Shown: positions 13,109-26,800 of the stretch, piece after piece
How positions within the stretch are numbered: the first letter of the stretch is position 1
Layout of the letters: the number at the start of each line of letters is the position of its first letter
Origin: Nemopilema nomurai
Taxonomy: Eukaryota; Cnidaria; Scyphozoa; Rhizostomeae; Rhizostomatidae
DNA length: 64,000 nucleotides
Direction: 5' to 3'
NCBI GenBank assembly: GCA_003864495.1
Contig: PEDN01001360.1
Location: 1-64,000, forward strand
Position numbers and translations under genes: made by a program
The notes under the pieces: model-generated
What the model was told of the DNA's origin: nothing
The model's input: the letters and a program-made list of their open reading frames with translations, nothing else
Database searches by the model: none

Positions 13109-14173
13109 ACACGAAATCAAATGAATGAACTCTTTACCTCTTTCGTACCTCTTAGTCATCCTCCGTTTGTGAATTAGTATTTAAGTCAGTGATTGGATCA
13201 GAATAGTTGCCGAGACAGAAAAGGGGGGACAACAACGAATCCTACATCCGCTTTGATTCAAGGATGGAGGTCTCTGACAAACATAATTTGAAACTCAGTA
13301 AAATCGACTTAACAATGATTTGTTTCGTGCAAAGACCCAATATATTCTGTTTCATCGATGTGATTTTATCAGAATTTTAATCACCTATACCCATACTGAA
13401 AGACCCCCCTCTGCTACCCCGAAAGTGTGGAATGGGATTCAGCTTTGATCAAATAGCAGAATAGGTTAAACCCTTTGATAGCATACTAATTTCGATGCTC
13501 TAAACCTCTCACTAACATCCAACATTTTATCACCCTCTATGACGTATCTCCGCCAGCACAAAATATTTGAGAACTCTCCCTGATGACGTGTTATGGAAAG
13601 TTTTAAAGCTTCGGCATGCAATCTGTGTGGATCGTTCCTTAAATTGCAGTCTGAAATGAATGGAATTTTGTATGGCATCATGCGTGGGCCTTGTGTCCGG
13701 CTGGTACAATGTTAATGAAAGCATGCCACCGACCTAGAATCATAAAAAGGGGGTATTTTTCTCAAAGTTCTCCTAGATTCTTCTTAACGGGTATATTTCG
13801 TGATCTTTGGTTTATTATGAAATACCCCAAAATGATTTCAACGCTATGTGATAAAACATTGCATGCATAGAACAACACTGCTTCTAACGACTTCTTGAAT
13901 TCTTTCATATAATGATAATATCCCTTAAGAAACTTACCAGTATTTAAATAAAGTTAAGTGTGTTTCAAACTTTGAAATTGTTTTCAGTTTGAGACTTTCT
14001 AGGTTTGCCATTGATGGAGTTTTGATGAAAAAGACTTTTTTAAGAACATTACCTAATGAAAAGTGGAGGTCAATTTTGGGCAAAACAAGTTTTTCAGAAT
14101 AACTAGACGGATCATTTTATCTACATCTCAATCAGTATTTCTTTTGAGTTCAGCGATACTCTTGTAAAAGGGG

Positions 14174-14240
14174 GGTTCCGGCGAACATATAAGGTTCCGG
14201 CGAACATATAAGGTTCCGGCGAACATATAAGGTTCCGGCG
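14174..14240. repeat. 19-bp tandem repeat, 3.5 copies
   Basis: GGTTCCGGCGAACATATAA is repeated without change three times, with a fourth partial copy running into CGAAGACCGCG. It lies in the spacer between the patched-domain gene and PI4KA. Confidence 0.93.
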
Positions 14241-14853
14241 AAGACCGCGATAAGAGGCCTCCTTGCCGGCTAGAAAGTAATAGAAAAGGGTATTCTATGA
14301 AATGGCATGGATGAAAGTGGTGTATCTTTTACTACTGGATTGCACACACCGCGGCCTTGTGAGACAATGCTAGGCATATGCAACAAAAAGTTAACCGGCA
14401 TCACCCTTTTGTCTAGTTGATAGCCACGAAAGCAGCAGCTTACTCTGATGCAAATTGAAACTCAAATTCAAATTTGTGGTATGCAAATCCACAAGAAGTC
14501 GAATTGAAGATTTGCTTGCAAAGATTTAATCCCCCATCTTAGGCGAATACATCGATTCCTTGGGTTTAATCGTGTATTTCGAAATACACACCGAATTCAC
14601 AAGATTACTCATCAAAACATCTCTCTTAGAAAACTACATTGTTCGCCTCTCTTCAACTGAAGGCAACAGACTTAGGAAGGGTTTACAAAAGGCCCTCAAA
14701 ACAATGCCAACCCAAAAGGTAATACTTAATCGAGAGAAACTCTACAATAAATCAGCAGTTTCCGATAAATCTGATAAATTCATTTCACTACATATATACA
14801 AAGGAAAGTAAAACAAATTCAATTTTATATAACTTCACTATGCTTCTGGTGTT

Positions 14854-17800
14854 TCAACAAGGAATTTGATTCTGTACCAATTGGATATAATCGTAGATTT
14901 GTGCCCTAGAAAATGCGTAAATTTAGACAGAATGTTCTGATTGGCAGAGAGAAGCTTTTTGAAGTATCAGCTATCGATACAACAAAGAAACTGAATTGAC
15001 AAACAAGTTAGTTTCAAAATAACCGAACAAGGTATTGAAAACTGGATAGCCAAAATTTAAATCAGGTTGTTACAAATTAAAGGTAGAGCAGAAAATGATC
15101 CAGAAATGCTTTCAAGAAGAAACTATTTTTGGCACAAAATATTTTAGCAAAGTTTTTAAATGTCGTTTTGAGTGGCATTTCACTAAACTAGAATTCTTAG
15201 ACCTTGTTGCATAAAACCGAACACGCATGGGTATGCACGCAAGGGAATACGTTCGGGTTGCGTGACGCACATTGTTATTCAATGGAATGTGGGCACGATA
15301 CAATGGCATCATGGGATTCGAATCAATTACCTTCTACTCATGTGGGAGTTTTCGATGATTTTCAGCATATTCACTGCGGCATCTTTCTCAGTCAGTTGGG
15401 GCGCAAAGCGCATCCTAGAAACAATAAGATACATTGAATGAACAATCACTTGAGACTTCATGGAGAATAGTCAATATTTGCCAATGGCTGCTATGTAATC
15501 AACAGGATTATTGTTTCGTGCTTTTTACATATGTAAAATAAGAAGGCAATCAAATAAAATCCAAACGTAGCATGTAGAAGAGACTAAGTTAGCACTTAAA
15601 AAAGAGAACTTTCGGGCAACTGAAAATTAGCTAGAATTTGAGTAGTTGCAAAATGTGACACTCAAATTTAACTCAAGGCCTTGAGACATTTTCAAAAAAT
15701 TTGCAAAAAACTCGGTATTCAAGAGTTTCTTGCTACTGCTTAAGTGATCAACAATGAAATGGGTAGTTTCAGCTTAGAGCAACGGTTTGAAAAAGAATGG
15801 AGTAAAAAATAAACAGAAATAAACAATGGCGACAGCTTGCTGGTGTTATAGAAGCCGTCGCGGGAACACCTTCGAATGAAAGCACCGTCGTTTCCGCCTG
15901 GATTCCTCCGCAAAAACACTTCGGAATACGAACTCAAGTACCATCAACACTGAATGTATTTAATTATTAAGAGCATTCATAGTTGAATGATTACTTGAAA
16001 GCCTTTCTCTCCTGCGATCGGAGAATTCTGTTTCTATTGTTTGTTTGAATATTCACCAATATTCAAATGCTCAATATGGAAAACTAATTTGTAGATACCG
16101 AAAAGTATTCCCATGACGCCAACTGAAAGCGATGTGCTTCACGCTCAAAACATGATTGTTTGTTATTGATGTTCTCAATTCAACTGATGGGTAATTAGAC
16201 ATTCAAATCGCTATTAAAAATTGACACTTGAAATGAAATTAATTTTGGATGGAAGAGTTGTTTGGTAATTGAAATAGGGAAAATAGCAAGCTAGTAAAAC
16301 AATTTTAGGGAAATGATTCTTGGTGATCTAACGGCAAATTCACCAAAATTCATCAGAGCAAAAGGAACAATCTTCATACTAAAAGTGTTAAATCTTAATA
16401 GTTTGTTGCGGTAATTGAAGTTTTTTCGACACATTTATTATTAAGATATTAATGAGCTTCAAAGTGGTTTGAAATTGATTGTAACAAAGAGGAGAGCAAG
16501 ATGGGCCTACCTAAGTCTTTTCAATGTGTCGCCTCGGAAACATGGTAGCCCTGTGTCTAACATCAGACTGACCAATGAGACTATTTCCTCTGTGTATGTT
16601 CTAAAGAACAGAAAACACCGTCAGCCTTGTATGAGCGTACAAATCAAGTATAAAGTACAAGTACAATTGTAGAACATAAAAACAGAAAAATATACAGCTA
16701 GACTAAAGCAGGTTTCATATTATAACGATGCTTAAAGAAGAGGTGCCATCTTCATACTAGAAGTCTTAGATCTTAATAGTTTGTTGTGGTAACTAAAGTT
16801 GCGCAGTTTAATTATCAAAGTTTCATTAGATGCTTAAAGGCTTAGAAATCCGCTTTAAAAAAAAATGAAAGGTGACTAGCCTCTAGACAGGACTGTCGTA
16901 AAAAGCGTTCAACAATGGTAGCTTGGTGTTTGCTGAACATGTTCGTGCGTGATGAAAGGCAGAAAAATGCGCAGAAGTGCGTAGATACTTCAAAAATAAT
17001 TAAAAGAAGGATAAGGACTCGATTCAATTACAATCTTTAGCATAATTCCTGTTGTACAATACCACCACATGTGCAATGTCACACATTGTACAATAGCGTG
17101 TATCACGACCAATCTGAGTTGGGCTAGATATTGAGACGAAACGCACAAAATCGATCACTAACCGGCTGCTATAGCAGCTGTTGAAAATACACAAAGATTG
17201 GACAACAGTCAATACTTTCCGACTCACCTTACGGCCAGGTAGGCGCGTACGCACAGCTCCATAAACCATCTGGAAAAAAGATGTTCAAATCACATCAATT
17301 TACCTTTACTGAGCTGCGACAAGAAGAAAATTTATAGGTTATTGAGAAATGTGAGGAGAAAATTTGACAGATGACCCTTTCTTGAAAGGAGACGACGGTC
17401 TTCAAAACAGCGGAATGATTTTAATAAATGCTTCAAAGTTGAGATGATTATAAATATAAGTTGCAAGGCCCTGACCTGGCGACAGAGAATGATATTCACT
17501 TGTGCAAATCATCAGATGTTGCATTTGATTGCATTGCGGTGCACCAATTGATGGCCTAATACGTATGCTAAAACTCCTGTGCAAAAGTGAAACGAAGAAA
17601 ATGTACGATAGGAAACTATATGCGAACCTGAAGGAGTACGAATCCACTTCAGAGCCCAGAAGGACGACCCAGTCATAGGTCAACTTCATGTCCGGTTCGA
17701 ACCCCATATTGCCACCAGGAGAAGACTCAAACATAAACCCAAAATCTAGGAATGCAGGATAGCAGAATTAGATGTGCCTCATGTAACGTAACATACGTAA

Positions 17801-20800
17801 CACCGAACGGAATCACGCGAGGCAAACTAATGTTGGAAAATGCGTACCTTATGTACAAGATTTAGGTACCATGTTCAAAAACGTACAAGCAGATTATGTA
17901 TCAAGGCGTAAATCAGTGCTGTAAAACAAATAGTTTCTCCCAACCGCGTCTTAAAATGGTACAAGAATTTTGTAAGAACAGGCTGAGAATGGATAATGAC
18001 AGAAGTTGACAAGGAATATGGGAAAGGTGGTGTTAAAAACAATGAGTAGATTGTGTATGCAAAAGTTTAGAAATTAAGTATAAGCCAATTAGCATAGACA
18101 ACTACACTGTAAAACATTTCTCTTCAGAGATTTGTTTTGTTCTGTCTTGGCTTAAGTTCGACTTAAAAAGAAATCCTTCCTTTGTTGTTTCTACACCTTG
18201 CAAATCAGAGGGTGGTTGCATTCTCTGCGAATCCGTTAAGTTACATAATTTGGTAAACTCGATGTTGGGTAACTTGACTGATGTCAAAACAATATAAAGC
18301 AAATAGAGAGTAATAAGAGTAAGTAAGAAGCAAAGGAATGAAATGCCGGGTGGCAAGCATGAATTACCAATGTGGATGATATATCCCGCATCATTTATCA
18401 TTATGTTCCCGTTATGCCGGTCCTTGATCTGCAATATGTAGCTAACCACGGAGTAGGCAGCCATACTTTTGATGAAATTGCTTCGTGCCTAGTAAAAACG
18501 AAAAGCATGCCGAGTTTTTATGTTTGTTCATTTGCAAACAGTTGTCCTGTCAACCAGCGCGCTTTAAGTCTTTCAAACAAAAGTAAAGCCCCAGAGAAAT
18601 AAAATCGCAAACTAGGGATTACGAGAACCTTCATACACGCAGAATTGGGGCTACGGCGAAGGGGTCATTTCTAACTTTGTCTTGCAATATTTCTGACTTT
18701 CCCAACAGGTGACCACAACGAGTTTAAGTTAGAATATTAATTAAAAAAAAAATTAAGGAGCCAGTTAGAGAATTGAGAGGACTGGCAATCCTTGTTATGC
18801 TTTGCGATAAAGAAATTATATTTAGAGCGTACAAAAGAAAATAAATATAAAAACATGTTAATTGCAAATTGCCTTAAAACAAGATAAAAATACATTAAAA
18901 ACACACTGCATTGAAAAAGTTGAATAAAGTGGCCTTCTTCAAAAAGATTCGATATTGCGAAATCGCTTACGATTAAAGAACAAAAAAGATCATGAAGCCT
19001 TAACGATACACTAGATTTTACTTGCAACAAACAACTCTGGATGTAGCAATGAACAATTAATGAGTCAATCAATTCAATAAAATAGGTTCACTAGTGCTAT
19101 TATAAAAAGGCCTTGAACGGAGGTCAAAGGCATAGAAACAGTTGGAAATGCTTCAAATATTCATAGGCTCACATCAACAAGGAAATATAATCTAATGATG
19201 ACAAGGGCTGGAAGCAGTCATTGATACTTTCATTGACCCGTTGGAAAGGCATATTGTTTGACATACCTCTTGAAATTCAACTCTTCCTTCATCTCCATAA
19301 GTATTCACGAAATACTCGTATAGATTGACTTCGGCTTGTCGTCCCAACTGGTCACGTGACTTTGCATTGGGAACACATTCGATAACGCCGCACTAAAAGC
19401 CATATTGTTTTTATAAAAACTGTTTTAGAACATTTTAAAGTCACAGTGGAGTTACTACGACTTTTCTAAACATATTTGTGCATTTGGACTGTAGAGCCTA
19501 TCCATTTCGTCAAAACGCGACACATTTAGTCAACTCCAATACTGAGGTTTCAAAAATTGTTAGGAGAATAAAAATTGTGTAATTGAAGGTTTGACGACAA
19601 CCATAGTGTAATATTGAAACAAGGTTTACAAACGTATGTGGAGACTTCCATTTAAGAGTATGGCATTAAAACAAAGTATGGTAAAACAAAGATCAATTGG
19701 AAATCAAATTTGCTTCAATTCTATGATGTCGAAATGAGTTTATTTGTCGTTTTTCAAAATGAAGGCATCCAAATCAACTATACAAAATTTACCAAAGCAA
19801 CGAACAAAAGAAGTTGGTCGACAGAGTTACGTGCTTATCTTGAAAGCCTTATCATTCCTAGCTGTTGAACAATAGAGCAACACAGTTGATAAATCTATCG
19901 CAATTGCAGATTGGCTGCAAGCCCCTGCGCAGGATACTGACTTTCTATGTCGTCATTATACACCAAACAACTTAGAAAGAGCCTTACTAAAATTTCTCTG
20001 AAGGTGCTTCATAGTTATTCACAATAACTCAAAAAATAAAGGCTACCTTTCTTGAAAGGAATTCAAATGGGGTAGTTTCCCAAATTAATCTCGGAACGTA
20101 TTGCAAAGTGAATGAAAACCATGCGGCAAGATAACCAGTCCTATAAAGACCCGTCGAAATGAATTTTCAATAGGCCCTGAACACGGTGTAACAAGAGTTG
20201 ATGGCTACAATAAAATTAACTTCAAAAGCATACCCCTGGTGCAGTGGCAACCACCCGATATGGCATCAAGTAGACATCGATTCCGACTTGGTCGAAAATG
20301 TTTTTGAAAAGTTGAATAACTTGCAAGGCCAACATGTCCTGTTTATAAAATGAGGGTTTTTTTAAATACAACGAAGTGATAGATGCAGAGTAACATTTAG
20401 GAAGGGTTTGAGTAGTGCTCCTTTCATGCGATTCTTGATAGTTACACGGAGCACTCGCAGGGCATTCACGCGAATGGCAAAGGAGCCAAATGGTGGTTCT
20501 TAATTCAGGAAGATGACTTAGACATCCAAAACGTTGATACCTGGTGGGACTATTCGGAGCTTGAGCGATTATCTACACTTTCAATCGTTTGCAATGACAT
20601 GGTGCATGCTCTAAATCTCCTTGAATATCATTGAAAAACAGGATGATGTGTAGGACCATGGGCGGTTAAAAAAATAGAAGAAGCCTGACCTGTCTGACGT
20701 CATCACCCACTTTGAAGATGCAGCCGAGCCACTTCTCTGGTCCAAGGTGGTCTAACGCCATTTCGCTATCACTACCGGCTGTGAAATAATAAAACATACA

Positions 20801-23800
20801 AAAACATGAAGGATTTGAAGCAGTCAAAATATCACAAGCTAGGCGAAACCGTATTGGCTTCTATTGGTAAATGGCCTCGGAAGGCAAAACAATCCAAGCA
20901 ACAGTCCAAACCTAATGGATCCATATTACACAAAAAAACATTTGTGGTAAATCCATGCTTGGGTTAAATATCCCTCAAGGTTCTCTGATTAGCGACTCGT
21001 AACCACCTTCGCGGCTCCCTTTTCTTTTTGACACTAGCAGTTTGATAACATGGTAAAAGCTTGAATTCATACGTAGGATAGGTTGAAAATTTTTAGTAGA
21101 AAGCACCTGATGTATCCGACGTAATTTATTACATTTTATTTTCCCCTACTCCATTCGAGAAGAGACTATTTAGCCAAGGGGTCTCAAACTCAATTTCCCT
21201 GGGGGCCGCTGAAGGCAGAGTCTGGGTGAGGCTGGGCCGCATCAGGATTTCCACAAGAAAAGCGCTGATAAAACGTGAACGTGAACAAGTCTTTTGCGGC
21301 ACTAGACGTGTTATCCTCACGCAGGCCGCGAGTCTGAGACCCCTGATTTAGCCAAATATAAACAGCCCAAAACCTGAGTTGGTGCCTTATCTACATTTAG
21401 AAGTCTTGTTCGGTTCCCCATCATTTAAAAATCTAAGAAATAGTCCACAATAGATCGAACCTTGCTGGGAATTTAGCGTTTCCAACTGTTTAAATCCACA
21501 GTCTCTAACTTTGAATCGCGCAAGGAACGGCGCCTTCGCAGCACTTTGCATCGGAATACCAGAATTATAGTCGATATCGACAACCACTGACTTTGGATTG
21601 CTTGGTAAATAGACGCCTTCGTCCACTTGAATTTCCTTCAGCAACTGTTGGCAATACCTTTTGCGCTCGGCTTTTGGGTATGGTCTGAGAAAACAAAATG
21701 AGTTGGTCTAAAACAAAAGATGTCGCATATCAAAGGATCTTTACACAAGGAAAATGACAAGGGAAATGAATGTGAACCAGAACTACACAAAACAACAGGT
21801 AATGCAACTGCAGAAAAGCTGTTGAAATACCATTTTACATCAGTTGGATATTTCCCTGTTTCTAAAAGAGTGTTCTTGTAGCCATGAATACACCACTTTA
21901 TTAATACACCACTTTATTAATACACCACCTTATTAATGCACCACCTTATGAATTCACCATCTTAATAATGCACCACCTTAATAAAAAGGGCCACCACTAG
22001 TATCTCTCAAATAATTATTAATGACTTCTTCATCTCCATATCAAGTAAATCTCCACATCAACAAACCGAGCGATTTTACCATCATGATCTTATAGATTTT
22101 ATATGAGACAATTAGTTCAACGCATCTATTTTAGTCAAATATATAGCCAACAAACTTAGTTTATCCACCTCTTAGCAACCAAGCAATCATTGTCAAATGA
22201 AATATAGTTTAGTACCTGATCTTCCCTGATATCTGGGTGACCCTATCGAAGAATGCAAACTCTCTATCGTAAAAACTCATGGCATTGCCAGTAAACTCTT
22301 TGGTCATTTTGTCGATAAGTTTCTCCAGCTTCTCTCCAATGTTGACGTCCTTTTGAAGGCATTCTTCGTCAACATATACGTTAGCCTTCATGTTCCAGAT
22401 CACCTACAAAAGAAGAGACAGATTTTCTTCCATTACTACCAACGATTAGGCTGATAAGACGAAGAAGACTGCCCTCGCTAGCCAAAGTGAGATTTCCCTA
22501 ACGATAACATTAAGCATGATATCACGTCATTTATATTACAGCCCGTTTTGGATCGACTACATGACAACAAGGACCCACTACGCCGGGCTAGCACTGTATG
22601 CAGTCGACCTGATTCATGCTAACCGTACTGTCCCATTTAGCCAGCTTTTTGCTTAACAAATGTGCTGCAGCTAGTGAATTTTGCAAATTATTTAATAGAA
22701 ATTAAGTTGCTTTCCATGTGCAAAGTCACGTAAATTAATTGGCAAAGCAAAAACTAGCTTTGAAAACTATCATTCACCTGCTTCTTCTACCATTCCTCAT
22801 CATAATTTGCTCTCTTATTTCCTACTTCTGCCTTTTTTAGCAACAAATGTTAACAAACATGCTATTTTTACATCCAAACAGAAACATTCACCTGGTGTGC
22901 TAACAGTTGAGAGCTTTTGCAGCACCACAAAATGTAGTCTTCGATGAACCCAAAGCTGTCATACCGAAGTGCTTGTACGAGTTGGGGAACATACAGCAAT
23001 ATCACATCCTAGAAAAGCAAAGTATGTTATTGTCTCTAGATAATACTTTGATTAGCAATTGCGGCATGACCAATGTGTCCAAATTTCGAAGTTGGAAAAG
23101 TGGGAAACAGGGACGGAGCACTGAAGCGAACTCTTCCAGAATGTGTTTCTGAATGAACGAGATTAATTGTATGAGAATATTAAAGTGACCGTCAAAAGTT
23201 TCAAATGTTGTGTACCAAAGGTAGACAACAACTAACTTAGGATAAAAACCGACAAATAGATATGTCAGCAAATTTCATTCATTTGATAGTGGAAATACGC
23301 ACAGGTGGATAAGACCGCAGAACATTGACTGCATACTGCGCAGTGTACAGGTTCTGGTGGAACTGCTGGGAAAAATAGGCCAGCGCCGACACAGGGGGCA
23401 CGTGCTCCCAAATCAAAACATTGACCATGGCAGGGGACTCTCTGTTTGTCGCCTCCTCAGCGGTGAACACTGAAAGAGCCTCGGGTACATCACAAACGGA
23501 TGCCGGGTCAGATACAACGAGGCGCTGCAGCTCTTGGGCTATAGTGGGGTTCTCGCGAAACCTGCGAAGAAAAACGAGGACCCTTAAAGCTATGAATTCT
23601 TAATGTCATGTAATGGAAAATCACTAACAGGAGCGAAAGTAATTAAGACGACGCTCAGTTCGAATGAGATGAAAGGACGCGCATCATGAATATTCAAATT
23701 CGTGCGTCACAATTTATAAGTAGGGTCATCCTTCGCCATAGGAATTGGAGGACATTTGAGTTTTGCGGCCAAAAGTGGCTGATTATCAGATTGAAATTCC

Positions 23801-26800
23801 AACAAAGCTTCTAGTCATGATTCCCTTGAAATGTGATTCCCAAGGCTTCCTTCAACAGAATCGTGAATTAAACCCGGTTGGCTGCTAGCAGAATACATTT
23901 GCAAGACACAGTTGCTACGAAGAAGACGTACAAATGACCTTGATGCGCTGTTTTGTACGGTGCGGCCAGGCCAATCAAAAAGCAGCTTGGCTTACTTAAT
24001 AATTCCTGGATAATCCGTCGCTCATGTATTCAAATATTGCCATGTAGATTCAAGCACTTTTTTACATTGACACACATGTCCAAATCCTTTTTGGGTGAGC
24101 TCATCCTGTTATTGTATGTGAGATAATTTTGCGCAGGTCAGTATCACAACGTTACAAACCTCGATGCCAAGTTGACACACAATCGAGGGCAGAGCTTCCA
24201 CGCCAATCTCACGCTCTCCCTCCACATCTTTTCAGTGGGCACCAGCTGATTTCCAATGGCAGTGATGGACTCTTCTCCCCGCACGCGCAGAGCCGCGGTG
24301 CCTTTGGGGTTCCTCCACGCCGAAAGTCTTTCGATTTCCCTCTTCACCAGCGGCAGTATCAGCGTGCGCTTCTTCATGTGTTCGCGGGTGATGGCGTCCC
24401 CGAATCTCTCTTTGCCGAGCTGGGTATGTTGGGTGACTTGCGGGACACGTTGCTTGATAGCGGGACAGTGTTGAGCCAGCCCTGCTAATAACATTATCAT
24501 TCGCAATTAAAAGAGAAATGGAACAAAAAAAACAGCTTAGCACTCAAGGCCTTACTTTTCTATATAAAAACAAAGCAAATGAGCACGTTTACAATCGGGT
24601 TCTAAGATATTAAAGTAAACTTCGGCTACTTGATGACATACATTTTGACAGTGGGTCACTTACTTGTAAAGAATAAGGCTGCAAACGGTACTGGTACAGT
24701 GGCGCACTCAAAGAAGCAGAATCTTGAGTCTCTTGCACGGATTCCAGGGAAGCGGAAATGTTAAAACTGCGCATGTGCTTCTTATCCACGATTAGTGAGT
24801 GCCAAAAATCGATGAGGCAGATCAGAATCTCGTGAATGTCATCGATATCAGGTACCGGCCATGTCGGAGGTCGACTGTGTAAAACAAGGAGATTTGCTTG
24901 TAACGCAGCCTCTAGACATATGACATTTAGGTCGGTCGGATAATGCGGACATTTGCACTTTCCTATTTCGTCAACATCTAGATATATCACAACATACGAC
25001 ACTTGCATAAGATCACAATGTTTCTACCTCACATGAAGTAACTACAAGCTTCATCCAAAATACTTTAAAAATTATCTAGATAGGTGGATAAGGTCGTTTT
25101 CAGAAGCCCAGGGCATAAGAATATAACTAACCTGAAATAATCGAGGGCGCAATGATAGGCCTTTTCGCGTAAGACGTTTCTGACAATCGGCTGGCTTACG
25201 ATTGAGCCTTGCAGCAGGAGCAGGGCAAGATGCAACAGCCGGAACCGGGGCGGAGGCTTTGCACGTGGTGTGATATGATGCTCCTTCTGCCAACGTGACT
25301 ACTCAACGAACGGTTCACTAAGACTGCGAACATTTCAACCTAGAATATCAACAAATGACAGAATGCGCAAAACCATCTCCACCACAACCCAATTGATAAT
25401 GACGGGGATTAAACAGGACGAATCTACAATACCTTGAATACACTAAATGCCATTGTAAAGAATGACAAAATATAAGCAGGCTTCAACAAATCAATTTTGT
25501 AAACATATACCAGCACTCTCAAATTTCTGTCATCTATGACTTTCAAAGTTGGAAAACTGTTCCAGCAGATAACTATCGAAGAAAGACTGCTGTAAAAAAA
25601 CTCCTACTACCTCAGCCAGGGAGTGCACTCATATGTGGAGAAGATAACGGAGTCACGGTACAGGATTATATATAGAAAGACCAAAAAGGTGCAGTAGTCC
25701 ATTTTGTGATAACTATCACGACTACCAATCCAAATGTGCTTTGTCCATAAGAAGATTTTTACCTGAGACTTGCTGTAGTACTTTACTGTTTTGAATCGAT
25801 TGATCAAGAAGTCCAGCCAGATATCATGGGGTGCAACGTTTGGAGCAGCACTTGACACGTCCGAATTCTCGGAAATTGCCAGGGGGTTGATTTCTTCCGT
25901 ATCAGGCGCAAACATGCCAAGGCGACGGTCCAGAGTCCAGAGCCAGGCTGCATGGATGTAGCTCTGAATCTTGGTTGTAAGGAAAAAGAAGACAATGACG
26001 CATTGTCAAAAAAGAGTTAGGGTGCAAACGGTTGTATGAGGCTTAGCTAAATCAGACTGCAAGTTTTGGATTAACGGTCACAAAATGTGTAAGATTCTGC
26101 TGACATTGCATCATATCGAGACATTCGCCTGGGGATCTTGTTTTATAATGAGCACTCTGAAGATGAGGCACTATTTTGTGGTAAAGCTTCATTTGAAGGG
26201 CGATTTCTCGACTTCACATGCCTACCTCATCTTCGAGGTCTCTCCTTGCCACCAGAAGCCACTCCCAACACGAAATAGCAACCTCTAGAGATTGCTTGGT
26301 GAAAATTCTGACCGGGCAAAAGCAAATCTGTTCTGTAAGCACTCGCTCGTTACCTGCAAATCAATAGAAATTTTTTCACATAACAGCCACCCAGTTCCTT
26401 TGACAATATGAACAACAAGCTTGGACTGTAGATGGCTTGTGCAACACGGGCACCAAAGAAAAATGTGAAAGAAAACAAATGTAAACCTAATCAACTAGAT
26501 TAAAAACAGAACAGAATAGACTGGTTTACAAAAGACAACAAAGAATACTTATGATAATGTATTATGATAAGGTAACGGAATTAACTAGAATAGTTTTAAT
26601 CGGAATAGTGGTAATACAGATATTTACTTCTCGATGACGGTGGTAGACTCTCATATCTTATGGCTTTTATCATAATTAAAATTGACCAAAAGTTTGGGAC
26701 AACCTTTACAAAATAATCGACGTACGTAGCATATAACACAAACCATTGCTGGAGGCCAAAAAAGCACAGCTTCTGTACATGGTGGATACGAAATCTTGGC

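Larger units (their letters stand above)
12025..14853. other. Spacer between the patched-domain gene and PI4KA
   Basis: Holds the 5' side of the patched-domain gene and the 3' side of PI4KA, plus the hairpin element and the 19-bp repeat listed separately. Open frames such as 12675-13016 (minus) and 14560-14811 (plus) show no recognisable domain and no splice support. Confidence 0.6.

Noticed and set aside
24129..24488. Plus-strand 119-codon frame
   Set aside because: Antisense of a PI4KA exon whose minus-strand reading matches the family.
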